From Liolophura sinensis (taxonomy: Eukaryota > Mollusca > Polyplacophora > Chitonida > Chitonidae): 64,000 nt of DNA. Position numbers and translations under genes: made by a program. This document shows positions 38,001 to 49,500 of this stretch, one piece after another (positions within the stretch are counted from its first letter, which is position 1; each line of letters begins with the position of its first letter). The stretch spans positions 18,285,608-18,349,607 of the forward strand of contig NC_088299.1 in the NCBI RefSeq assembly GCF_032854445.1. The letters are read 5' to 3'. Under the pieces are notes generated by a model that ran no database searches, had not been told where the DNA came from, and saw only the letters and a program-made list of their open reading frames with translations.

Positions 38001-39365
38001 ATTAAAGATGGCTGACATTTCTTGTTCTTATCCAACAAAATGTGAATGGATTTCATGATCTTATTTTATTTGCGCTGTATAATGCTGAAATAAATTAAAC
38101 GTAATGCATGGCAGATAATTAATGGAGACCGAACTTTTTCGAAAAGTAATATGCTCTGACAAATGTTTGATCTCTTTATAATGCTTCCAGTAATTAATAC
38201 AGTGCGTTGCCGTTTATGTTGTAAATCATTAACGTTCTTGTTTTATTGTAAATATTTGAAGCAATTTTACTTAACCACGTATTAATCCAGATTTTGTATT
38301 GAATCTGTACGAAATATGTTGTTCTCAATTTCGCTAACATTTGATTCTAATTGACTTTTTTATTTATGGATCAAAAATACCATATAGATAATAACTTATC
38401 ATTTTTAATGTGTTTCAAAGAACGATCAAGAAAACCATCACCAGATCAGGGTGTAACATTCCAATTGGTCATGCCCAGAGTGTTATCCGTTTCAGAAAGA
38501 CAGCGGGGGTAAAGGAGGCCCCGGGGGCGGCTCTGGGGGCCAAACTTCAGCCCTGAGGCAGCGATTGAGAAAGGTCTTATGTAAATCACATAACGACCCA
38601 ACCTATTACAAAGACTAGTTTCCATGGACGGTACGACAAGGAGGGAAGGTAATGCTAGACTGGGGGCGCTCTTCTCTGCCAAATCTTCTATTTTTTTTAT
38701 TTCACAGATGTGTACGATTTGTTTTATGATGCCATAGTGGGACATGGGGTGTACTTATAAAGCCAGCATGGGGACTGGGATACATACACCGACAAAAGAG
38801 CCAATAAATCTCGTCTCTCAAAATATCTTGCTTTGTACGCTTATTAAACGGTTACCATAACCAACTATATATTGTCTGTGTGGGATAACGGCGGATGCTG
38901 ACAGGGACGTTCGTGAATGGGTATTTGACTAACCCAAAGGGCGGGTTGGCTAGCATGATTTACAAAAGACACAGGGGTGGGCTATATTACTACATATTTA
39001 TTATATTATAACTTTTCGTTGGACTGCTTCTGGTAATGTGCGGCTTTGCATGGCACTATTATTACTAATCACAATCATTTTGTCATTTTCGATTTCCCAT
39101 CCACTATTACTATCAACAAAACGATTAAAAAAAAATATATATTATGTGTATAAAATAAGGAAAGCTAGACATGAAGTTTACGTGTTCAGGTTTGTACCAT
39201 GCAATTCCATATGAATCGTATTTCCTTTCCTTTTTTAAAAAAATATAACCCGTTTAATGGACAAAACAATTTTCTGTATTAACCTGGAATTTGTCGTCCG
39301 ATTTCAGCAAAGGCAGATCATCTACACCTAAGAGGTACGGACGGCAACTACCCGCTACGGCGTAG
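23005..39365 (+). CDS. Unrecognised ~1,410-residue Arg/Ser/Pro/Tyr-rich protein, ten coding exons
   Basis: I do not recognise this protein. Exons: 23005-23106, 24977-25124, 26871-27014, 27782-29476, 30033-31616, 32869-32973, 33133-33246, 33777-33851, 35245-35456, 39308-39365, all with GT-AG borders. The start ATG at 23005 has a good context (ACGATGG) and begins MVYYIHYIPYRYEEQ. Residues ~1-110 are Tyr-rich. Residues ~130-695 (one exon) look disordered, with acidic Ser/Asp patches and the basic tract QLRRRRRRRERNR near 28383-28424. Residues ~697-1224 hold five RSxSP sites, a (CAA)5 Gln run and four W-x-I-T-P-A-E motifs. The C-terminal ~190 residues are charged and include a likely helix (YKMRERVRDAQEKLDLHRQM). 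Exon lengths sum to 4,237, one more than a multiple of three, so exon 3 has a frame conflict. No enzyme or membrane segment is visible; a cytoskeletal or scaffold role is only a guess. Confidence 0.8.
25610..26375 (+). repeat. 26-28-bp minisatellite, about 28 units
   Basis: Two unit types alternate: AAATTACAAGATGTGTATAG + ACGGCCAC and CACATTCCAAGATGTGTATA + GACGGC. The array lies in intron 2 of the unknown gene. The 241-residue minus-strand frame across it is an artefact of the repeat. Confidence 0.95.
26871..27014 (+). CDS. Exon 3 of the unknown gene, open in two frames
   Basis: Intron phase from exon 2 enters this exon in the frame giving PGADYYMADAMSSH. The frame that joins to exon 4 at its first acceptor instead gives MSTDTVYDNMDLAAKSRG and ends NAAL followed by NPESVPKG. 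The coding-like parts switch around the CCC run at 26916-26918, just before an ATG at 26922 with A at -3. There are three readings. One is a single surplus base in the assembly or allele. The second is use of the downstream acceptor in exon 4 (exon start 27789 instead of 27782), which keeps the first frame open throughout. The third is an internal start at 26922. The His/Arg/Gln-rich second half of the first frame looks off-frame, so a surplus base is favoured. Confidence 0.6.
30766..31172 (+). other. W-x-I-T-P-A-E motif region of the unknown protein
   Basis: Four occurrences of a pattern [RD]-[FW]-[DGE]-[ILM]-[TA]-P-[AS]-E: RFDITPAEATRF, RWDMAPAEGMTW, RWGITPSEAAFW and DWELTPAERTRI, plus a weaker FGIDATTAAKW. 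They are separated by RSxSP-containing linkers. I know of no domain with this pattern. Confidence 0.7.
35455..35460 (+). promoter_or_regulatory. Splice donor containing an in-frame stop codon
   Basis: The exon 9 donor reads GA|GTAAGT. If it is not spliced, the reading frame continues GAG TAA and stops after QPE. If spliced to 39308, GA joins C to give GAC, and the protein goes on through KGRSSTPKRYGRQLPATA to TAG at 39363. Confidence 0.65.
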
Positions 39366-40989
39366 GGATCCCCGCGGAAGACGACAACAATGAATATTAT
39401 ATCTGTTAATGTTCGAATTTCTTTGGATCATCAGATTGTGGGTAAAAAACAACTAAAACAACTGAAGTTCTAGTGTTCCGGTAAATGTATCTCTATAAGC
39501 TGGGAAGGTACATTGCTGTGGTATGAAGTTTTGCTTGTGTATACATGTCTACGTTGGTATATAACTGTCTCAAGTAGCAGCGCTGGTTTATCATTATATA
39601 ATATTTTATTACAAGTAAGTACGGGACTGACTTGAGCGAGTTTTCGTCCTACCTCTTGGCAAGGATTCATATGCCTGGCGCATTGAATTGCCATGTCAAG
39701 ATGCACAGCATAAGATTTCCCTCCATTTGTTCGAAATTTGCAGTGGATGTTCCCACTTCCAATTCTGTACTTTACGTAAGGAAACTTGACTTTTTAACAT
39801 TTGTAAAAGAAATCTCTATAAAACAGCATGAGATGGAAGTTGAACACGACTGGTTGTTCTCGTTACGCTCTGTTTCCACCATCCCTTCACCGCCGATGCC
39901 GCTTTGAAGGAATGACGTCATACCACGAAAGCCACGTATCGGGAGGCAGTGACGTCACGTGGACATATAGTCCATTTGGATTGGTCATTTGAAGACACTT
40001 GGCGTTGATAGTACAGTGCTGATGTAAATGTGATTTTATTAAGCTTGCTCTGTGTATATTAAGTTACAAGTTTTAAAATTACCCCCAAAGGAATAATATA
40101 AGATTATTTGCCTGTTGTTATCTATAGTTGACATTGAAAATAACGAATCCGTTTTCTTTTTAACTAGTACTGGAATGACAGTTTGGCATTTACAGGCTAG
40201 CATATCAATGTTCGGATATTACATGAAAATCAGTAAACGAAATGTAAATGTGCATCTAGATTGGTTATTTTCATGTTATGTGAGGCACTTTGGGAGAGCC
40301 AGCCGCCATTTTGTGTTTTTCTCTACATTGCCCTGGCGCACTAAGTGTTGTACTGTATCAATATATGATGCTTCTCTTGTTAAGAAACGGCGTGTTGGGC
40401 TTTCGGATTTCAAACAATCTAGCACATGCAATAACGTCAAGCGGAAGGTGCTACAATAAAGGAATCGAATCATGTCATTTGTTTGTTGTGTTCAGTCAGT
40501 CATTCAGAGAACGGCAACATTGCATTTGTTGCCACCATCAAATTAACTCCAGGCCCAGTTGTTCGAAGGTGTATTAGCTAATGCTGCTATTAAGCCATAT
40601 TTTGTATTTAAAATTTTAATCAAACTCAGAAGTTAACGGACTTCTGCAAAGTCAAAGTATAACAGCAGCTTTAGTTCATATTTAATGTAGTGTAAACAAT
40701 ACTTGCCGGCTAAGTACAAAACTGAACACACGGCTTCAAGTTAAATCTGGTTTTAAGTCTAAAATCAGTTTTGAACAAACGGTCCCTGGAGAATTGATAG
40801 ACTGGGTAGTTTGCATTGATTACTCAACTAGTCTCCTTCGGTTACCATTTGATATTTAGGGCGAGCATCCCTATAGCAAACGAGGCACAAGTTCAAACCC
40901 GGCAGTGGACTTATAGTTTCCATCCTGGGAAAAGAAGAGGTGATCGAGCTTCATATCATTTACATCACCAGTATGGCGTGTAGGTTTAT

Positions 40990-41120
40990 ACCTCACAGCT
41001 GAGTGAGGAACTTCCTCAATACCTTGCCAATGGCAAGTGTTTTACCCCGAGCATTCAGCTTTCCTCCATCCATAAAAATTCTCAGTATTATATTAACTGA
41101 AAAATTATCGAGAATGGCGT
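40990..41120 (-). repeat. Diverged SINE-like copy
   Basis: GCCAATGGCAAGTGTTTTAC, CAGCTTTCCTCCATCC and TCGAGAATGGCGTTTGTCAA follow the order of the family's complement strand. A tRNA-like AAGTTCAAACCCGGC lies just upstream at about 40891. Confidence 0.5.
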
Positions 41121-42389
41121 TTGTCAACAACTGCTCCAATCAACCATCTATGAGTCAGAGAATCAATCTGTAATTAGCACAATGCATTTAGTGCTGCAGT
41201 CATACGCTACCCTTGAAAATGTATGGGTTGAAGAGTGCTCGACTCAACTTCGGTCAATCCTTTTGTAAGAATTCGTTAGTCCAGCCCAGAAGACCCCAAG
41301 CTTATCACATAGATAGGCTTAGGGTGACGGATCACATTTGATAAAATTCAGCGGTCATTTGTGCACCTCGACGATCTCTAATCAGAGATGTATAAACCAA
41401 AGCTCCAAAGGTATAGCTATACCAGGAGACTTAGCTCGGGTCCGTGGCATTCTGCAACAAAACGTATTGATCTTGGACCGTTAAAACATACCTGGTGTCA
41501 ATCAGTTATGCGTTGATGGTTTTTCGTGAAACGGCAAACAAACGCAGAATAAAAAACGTATTACAAGGAACATACTGCACAGATCACAGGGTAGTGCTTA
41601 TGGTAAAGAAGCGCTCACATGGTACGATTTGGAGATATGGTTTTACATACAGAAAGAGCGAGATCTATTACACAAGACTTAATATTTTGTGTTGCAATTT
41701 CTTTGAATGGGACACGGTTTGAAGCCCTACTGACACAAAGCATTAGCTTCACGTTAGTTGAGTGCCTTATAGGTGGCGGAGACCGGAGGGCGTGGGTAAT
41801 ACACCACCGTCCTTCAGCAGATACATATCTAACCTCCATGCCGAAATCAAGCCAGCTAGAACCAGTTGAAGCTTTGATCTAATTGGCTATGGACCAATGG
41901 AGTGCGGCGAGAACCAGGTTTTACTCGAACGGACCAGTGGTTCGAGGCAGGTGTTCGAATTTATGCCTGGAAACAGACATTTGATGAACCCTAAAATTGG
42001 ACTATACGAGATACCTTTTGAGGAGAACAGTGCAATCTCTTTGCGATGACCAAACTTTTCGTCAACCTTCGGACAGCCAGGCGGGAGTCAGTCATTGTTC
42101 ATATGGTGGAGTAGACGGCCATACTTTTAACGGTGTAGCGATGACATTGTTGCCTTTGTGACGTCCCCGTGTCCACAGCTGGTCATAGAATTAAAAATAA
42201 AATTCAATCAAATGATCATAACAGTGTAATTAACAGCCGTTGTGAGAGTCCTTTTTTATAACTTATGATATATGGAAAATAGTTGTATCATTTATAAGAC
42301 ATTTCTTGTCTTGTATTTCCCTGGCTTAGCGCTAGTCCGAAACGGATTAACCAGCAACTGATTAGACCAGAGGAAAGAATATTGTGATT

Positions 42390-42490
42390 GTATGGGGCGT
42401 GTTGTCTGATGTCTTGGACGTGTATGGGGCGTGTTGTCTGATGTCTTGGACGTGTGTGGGGCGTGTTGTCTGATGTCTTGGACGTGTTGC
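42390..42490 (+). repeat. 32-bp tandem repeat, three units
   Basis: Three near-identical copies of TATGGGGCGTGTTGTCTGAT + GTCTTGGACGTG. Confidence 0.9.
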
Positions 42491-43509
42491 TTAACTTAGT
42501 AACTGCATTCGAGTCTGCGATCGCGTTGGTAAAAGCTGGATTCGAACACTCGACTTCAATGGTGAAAGGACAAAGTTGATGCAGCGATCTCTCAGCTCTA
42601 GCCTATATATTTAGCGAGTGTCCACGTGATGGCCTACGTAAGCAAAACCAAGAAAATGAAAAGTGGATTCAAATTCTCATATGTCTATGAAGAATTTGGG
42701 ATGTAAAAGTGTAGACATTTTGATTTGTGTCAGTTTCAGAACATTATCACAATGTGTTTAAAGCAATTGCTGTGGATTGTATAATAAATATATATCTGAC
42801 AAAACCCTACGTCAAGTTTTCGTTCTTCTTCTACCGTTTATGGTTCATTTGCGGTTTGAATGACATATGCAGGGTAATAAATACATGTGAAATGACTGCT
42901 CCTATATCAAGTGGAAAGGGACTGGTAGTTAGGTAACAAAGAGGTAAATACTACACTCATGCTGACACATACCAATAACTAACGGCGATTTATGGACATT
43001 AGTGTAAGGTCAAACACTGAGATATGTCTTATCAGGAGCATGCTTTATTTATTGTTTAATGCATTACTCGACAATTACCACTTACTATACGGCGGCAAGA
43101 GTTAACGGTGGAGAAAGCCGTGGAAAGTACACCATGGACATTTGGCGAGGCATGGTGGCGAACTCTCCGACACGTGGCATATGTCATACTGGTGTAAGTC
43201 AGTTGGTCTATCCGCCTTAATTGGATTTAAAGGAGACAACCCATAGTCCTGATGGAACATTTGGATCTACATCTGTACAAAGACGAACAAGGTCTCCTTT
43301 CACGCCGCCTTCACGACAAAAGGGATAATTTCAGTTTTGATATTGTAAATTATCCTTATTTTGGATAGTAATATACCAAAGAGCCCTGCATATGGTGTAT
43401 ATATACCTCACCTTGTAGCATTTGTCAGATCTTGCGTAAATTTTGATGACTTTAATCTGCGTCACGAGTTGCTAGTTCAAAAACTAGTGTGTCAAGGATA
43501 CTCTATCAA

Positions 43510-43592
43510 ACATTCATTCTAAGTTTCTTTAAATTTCTATTCATTCATTCTAAGTTTCTTTAAATTTCTATTCATTCATTCTAAGTTTCTGA
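43510..43592 (+). repeat. 31-bp tandem repeat, three copies (last partial)
   Basis: Copies of CATTCTAAGTTTCTTTAAAT + TTCTATTCATT; the first two are identical. Confidence 0.85.
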
Positions 43593-44574
43593 AATTTTAC
43601 AATGAGTATAACACTCTCGTTGGCAGGTATGGACAGACAGTTCAGAATCTCTGGCGATCTACATTGTGATCACCCACATAGACCTCATGTACATATCTAT
43701 CGCGTAAATGGTATTTAACAACCCAGATGGCGCTGCTTGCCGAATGTAACCGTGTATCTTGTAGACAGCTTTTATACAGACCAGCATGTCATGTGTAACA
43801 TCATAGATCGCGCCTCTTGTAGTACGAGATCATTACATATTAACGGGAAAGACGTAATCGTCCGTTACTTTTGAATCACAGTCTGATCGGTTAAGGTCTG
43901 TAACGCTCATCATTTTCGAACTGTATCCAATACCGCTTAACCTGGGGCTAGGGGCCGTAAAGGTAGCCATGCTCATTACATCAGCATGATGTTTTTCTTG
44001 AACAGTTACAATCAAAGCGCAACTGAGATACTTGTTTAATTGTTATTAGATCTGGAACTCATTCACGGACTACGAATTTGAACTTTGATATGGAATTCAT
44101 GCCTGGAATATCCACTGTCTGCCCGGCATCATTGAAAACTGATGACCGCTTCTCTCTTGTGTGTTACTGGCTTTATTTCTTATTGGTATAATTTCTTACA
44201 TACCTTTGTCTTTGGGAGCTAGTGTTAAAACGTTGTTTTGGAAATGGATCTTGCGATTATCGACTTGGAACGCCTTTTACGGACTACGAATGGTATATGA
44301 ATGTCGGACATGGCGCTTATATTCGGCAAGCGAGATCACTGCCGATCTCGAAAATCAGCCCGAAAAGTTAATTGAATCTTCATCTGATGTGACATAGCTA
44401 TTGAAAGGCAAAGCATTTTGACCACTCAGCTTTGACCCGTTCGCGGATCAAACTCCAGGATGCATCCCTCACTCTGTATAACCTTAAATTTTGAATCATA
44501 GATTACACTTCTTTAGCAGAATGTGACTAACACTGCAAAGACAAGCCTTCAAAACGTGTGTACAGTTGGTCCTT

Positions 44575-45010
44575 CAGCTAATATCCCTGACTAACACAAC
44601 AAAGACAAACCTTCAACACGTGTGTACAGTTGATCCTTCAGCAAAGAAAAGCCTGTAACACGTGTGTGCAGTTGATCCTTCAACACGTGTGTACAGGTGA
44701 TCCTTCAACACGTGTGTGCAATTGATCCTTCAACACGTGCGTACAGTTGATCCTTCAGCAAAGACAAGCCTTCAACACGTGTGCACAGTTGATCCTTAAG
44801 CTAATATCCCTGACTAACACAGCAAAGACAAGCTTTCAACACGAGTGTACAATTGATCCTTCAGCAAAGACAAGCCTTCAACACGTGTGTACAGTTGAGC
44901 CTTCAACACGTGTGTACAGTTGATCCTTCAACACGTGTGTATAGTTGATCCTTCAACACGTGTGTACATTTGATCCTTCAACACGTGTGTACAGTTGATC
45001 CTTCAGACAT
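44575..45010 (+). repeat. 25-bp minisatellite carrying CACGTG E-boxes
   Basis: Units CCTTCAACACGTGTGTACAG + TTGAT occur head to tail, interleaved with a longer unit containing AGCAAAGACAAG. About eleven units keep a perfect CACGTG. The array lies between the 3' ends of the unknown gene and SLC34. Confidence 0.9.
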
Positions 45011-45129
45011 GGGCTTCATTTCTTAATCGCATATCTCAAAAAAAAATTTTCTGGGCTTGAGGCTAGGTTGACCTTATTCAACAAAATAGCTTTCAGTCTT
45101 AGAACATGAAATGTAGACTACATTTGGCT

Positions 45130-45260
45130 GTGCCTTAAGTGAGGAGGCTTGTCAGGTTCCTGCCAACTACAAGTGTTTCACACAGGGCACTCTGGTTTCC
45201 TCTATCCATGCAGAAACCTGATCGTCGCCATATCAGTTAAAACTCCTAAAACTCGTGTAA
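45130..45260 (-). repeat. SINE-like copy
   Basis: CAGGTTCCTGCCAACTACAA, GTGTTTCACACAGGGCACTC and TGGTTTCCTCTATCCATGCA match the family order. Confidence 0.55.
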
Positions 45261-46149
45261 TAAAGAATGATTTTACTCTATATTTGTGAAATGGTACTGG
45301 TAAGAACAACAAAATGTATGCATCATAATATAATATCACTCAGTCAATCGAACGGCATAGAGATTTTCTCAAATAGAATAATTTATTAACTACAGATAAA
45401 TATACAAAAGTGAAGGACAACTAACAATTTGTTCACAGACAAAGAAAAGAGAACACAAAATCTGGTGTTCTATGCCTGAGCGACTTTGCATTAAGGCTTT
45501 AACACATGCAGGCAGCACAATGTGAGAACATCATGGGTATAGAAGACTGTGGGTGTAAGGACCCTGGAGACTGGTGTGGGGCTAAATAACCACCTCTAAT
45601 GAGACAAGTACATGCTGAACAGTTTGTACTGCAATTGCCAGTAAAGTTATTTTTATCGTACTCCTAAACTGTACTGCAATGATGCTTTTTTTGAGTGTAG
45701 AAAACGCTATCTACAGATTGTCTAAAAGATAACGATATTGTCACAACAGAACGAAGAGCCGAGTCGTTATACTTTGTCGTCGTTGAAAGCGCCTGCGAAA
45801 ATGACATCTAACGACTCAATAGATATCCCATGTAATCAGTTAGGATAACGGTTTGTTACAAAGCATAGAATCCAATCATGTATAGAAGGTGTACTGTAAG
45901 TACTGTAATAACAATTGTGATAAATGAAATGGTGAAGTTCGCTATAACAGTTTATTATACATATACTTGCACATGGAAATATCATAGAGAGGGAGCATAC
46001 AAGATCCTATACACATTTACGTTACACAACATCTTGGAAGTATTTCGGAACACTGCATAGGAGATATATGACTTGAAATCTTGTGCTGTTGAGTATATAT
46101 TTATTAGCATATATGCGATTCGGCAATAGTGCCAAACTTTATATTCTCG

Positions 46150-46300
46150 TCTATTAATTGGGAGCTCTAGCAGGCGCATTCAACTAAAGTTTCGCTCTCG
46201 TAGCAGCCTAATGACTAGTGAGGTCGCAGGTTCGAATCCGGTTGTCACTAATTGGACTCCGGCCAATGACGTTAGTGACGTATAGCCTAAACAGAAAAAA
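46150..46300 (+). repeat. tRNA-related SINE at the SLC34 3' end
   Basis: Box-A-like TAGCAGCCTAATGAC and a good box B (GGTTCGAATCC at about 46230) lie 27 bases apart. The upstream arm does not pair as in a tRNA, so a true tRNA gene is not claimed. Confidence 0.5.
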
Positions 46301-46339
46301 TGCTGACCTTCCTGAACTCTGGATAGAATCTGGTTTCAC

Positions 46340-46345
46340 TTTATT
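46340..46345 (-). terminator. Candidate poly(A) signal of the SLC34 gene
   Basis: AATAAA on the minus strand (TTTATT on plus) lies about 156 bases past the SLC34 stop codon. It sits at the edge of a tRNA-like repeat, so the signal may have been supplied by that element. Confidence 0.4.
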
Positions 46346-46500
46346 GTCCAAATTTGCCCACCAGGTCGTTTCTGCTACAGGTGTCAAATACCTGGGCTCC
46401 GACTTCCTATCCCTCACTATTAAACAATCTTTATATCATCACTGCTGAACACCGCGCTAATGAATTCCCCCACTACACAAATGTCAAGCGATGTTTTTAG

Positions 46501-49500
46501 TTATAAAACGGTGCCTTCGTAGGCTTTATTGTCAAAGCTGGTATCTTGTTCTTTCACACCATGGACTCCGTTCGTCTTGGCAGCATTTGGTAGTTCCACT
46601 TCTATCTCCTGTTCTACTTTTGGTTGTCCCCAGCCTCGCCTGCATCTATTCGGCAATTTCCGGAAGATACGATCGTACGGTTCAAGGGAGTGAAGCCACA
46701 ACGGAAGGAAGTCCCAGTTGCGCAGTTTTTTAGGGAGCTTATGTGGAACTTTGTTTTGCAGTATGTTCATAATTACAACAGCTATTAAGAGTATGACACA
46801 GGGAATGCCAATTCCTGCCAGCACATACCAGCCGGCCAGACTTAGCGCGAATACAAGCAGAGGCAATAATATGAAAGTCATAAGGACGAAAGCTACAGCG
46901 AACCAACGATACGTGGCTGTAGTATCCCCCAGAATCATCGCAAGCTTAATAGGAATTTTTCTCATTGGCGGTACAATATAAAATACCACGATTCCTGAAA
47001 AGTTGAAAAACAAATGGCAGAGAGCGACTTGAAAAGAGGGTTTGAAACCATCGGCGTCTGAAGCTAAAGCCGCCAACATACTGGTAAAGGTTGTACCGAT
47101 TTTAGAGCCGAAGGCCATCGGTAACATTCTCTCAATGGAGACAACCCCTATTCCGGCCAGCGGCGTCAGGGTGGAGATGAAGATTGAACTGCTCTGGAGC
47201 AACGTCGTCAAACCGGCGGCAAACACAATCACGGCATATCCTGTCAGGTGGCGGAAACAACCCGGAAAATCTGAGTTGACCACCTTCTTCAGCATTTTGG
47301 CGAGCTTTCCTTTGAGCAGAGAATGAAGGATTTTAACAATGAAAATGAGACAGCCACAAAGGAGGACGAGGGAGACAATGAGCAGGATGACGCCGGCGAT
47401 GATGTCACTGAGCGGCGTGTCCGTGAAGAGATGGGTACCTGAGGAAGGACAAACACATCACGTTGTAACATACAGTTGGGGGGAGAGGGTGAATAGGGCT
47501 GGGGAAATAAGATGTGAACACACAGCACTGTTATGTAACCCTCATTCATACACAGCAGACTTATATGATGGAGTAACATTTCCGGAATGGTGCTTTTTCT
47601 CTGTTCGGCTTATGGCACAAGTCTACATACAACTGCAGCGTTCTTTATTGAAATAAACGATGAGAAATAATACACCATCAAAACCTATTCGTAATTCCTT
47701 TTCACTGATTCCAATAAAATATTGCTTAAAAAAAAGACGTGTAATCTTAACTTATTAAAAGACAAACCAATGTCGTTACCAAATTTCTAAATTCAGAACA
47801 ATATCTACACACAGAAAATTTTCCTTGTGAACTGTGCTTCCACTGACACTTCACTCTGATCTTGTAACAGCCATATATTTTTATTCCTCAGACATTAGAA
47901 GGGATAAATACAACAGGCGTTAAAATGACAACGGAAATTAACAATTGTTAACAACAGAAAACAGAAATTAAATTTAGGGACGCGATTAACAGAAATTCAG
48001 ATTTACTGTGGTGATAAGTACAGGCTCACATTTGGCGACGGGATAAACTGGCTACAAACACTCACATTTGGTGACACTTTGAACACAGAATAAAGAACAT
48101 AAACTCACATTTGGTGACCGGCACAGTGATGTAACCTGGTCGTGTCTCATTCCACTCTATGATGAAGTCACCCCCATCCTGCGTACATGTTAATGGCAAC
48201 GCTATCTCCGTGCAAGACGATATATCTGGACAAAAGGACAAAATTGGTTTGATTGACAGTTTACTCCTTAAGATTAGTGTTAGCGTACTAGTTGCGGTAA
48301 TCGAAGGTTCCATTTCGGTCATTTTTTCCAGTGCTGGCATGTTTGAGACCTACAAATAGTACAGTGAATGCCTTCTATAAAGTGGATGACAATATGAACT
48401 AATATGATATTTTTGGCATGGACCAGATTTGGGATTTGGGACAGCGGGATTAGATATCAGTCCCAACACTTAAACACCCATGGTACATAGGTATTTCTTA
48501 CACAGCATGGCTCTAAGTTTAACACATTCTTTTGTGACTACATTGGATTTGGCATATGTCCCTGAGATCGCGACGCTATACCAACAAAGTGTTTTGCTAC
48601 ACCTAAGGACGAAAGGATTCCTAGAGCGCTCAATACGACAGGTTTTGTACAGTTGCTTGCATTTGAAATGGTTTGTCATGTGTCCATTGCAGGATGGAAC
48701 CGATAGTTTTTTTCTTAGTTAGGCAGACGGGTACATAACAAAAGGACAGTAATGTTATGACAAGGTCATTAATGATCTTACTTGTCCACTTCTGTCGGTA
48801 TGTCTCTGTTACATTGGCCTCCATTTTGTACGTCTCACACCAGTGTTTGATCAGGCTCTTACCCTCCGCCTTATTGGTGCCGTCGGCAGCGTCTTCGGCT
48901 ATCTCCTTAATGACATCAGAGTCTATCTGAAAAAATAGACAGTTCCATTAGAGTTAGAACCTGTAAAAAAGTTTTCGTTTTTAAGATATTAGGGAGTAAT
49001 ACTGACAAAATCTCCAAGGAACTGTGTTCAGGACGACATAGGCATGTCACAATGGCGAAGACTGTAAGTGATTTTGCAAAAGTACCAGATAAGTAGACAC
49101 GTACAGTATCTACTCGGCTGAGCTTAAAAATGCCAGAAACAATTAAAGGTATCTACCATTGGTCAAGCATTTAATACAGATAAGCACATTACTTGTGCCC
49201 GAATTTCGTCTGTATATTTGTCGGTGAGTGTCACAAGGGCCACATTTGAGTTCTCAAAACCTTTCACGTTGTACGGTTACCTTGATAATGAGTTCCGTGA
49301 AAGGTTTGGTGATAACCTTCAAAAACTCTACATTATCAGCTTCTCCGCCTAAATCTATGGTGGACACGATGACAGTGGACAAGTGGAACAGGTAATCTGT
49401 GGTGACCTCTATGGGGAGTATGACCAGGACGGTCAGCCAGGCCGCCATGTTATGAACGGACGCTGCGCCGAATGCCCGCCGGAACTGGTTCCTGTCGCCG

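Larger units (their letters stand above)
39366..44570. other. Gene-free stretch after the unknown gene
   Basis: Likely contains the 3' untranslated region of the + strand gene; AATAAA at 40455-40460 is a candidate signal. There are two palindromic TGACGTCA sites at 39913 and 39950, a SINE at about 40990, and short repeats at 42390 and 43510. No further exon was recognised. Confidence 0.5.

Noticed and set aside
46200-46260. A functional tRNA gene around the GGTTCGAATCC box B
   Set aside because: No acceptor-stem pairing or clear anticodon arm; better explained as a SINE head.
48226-48349. Longer version of the SLC34 exon, starting at an acceptor near 48350
   Set aside because: Joined to the preceding exon in phase it meets a stop; the acceptor at 48227-48226 restores the frame and the conserved cysteine order.
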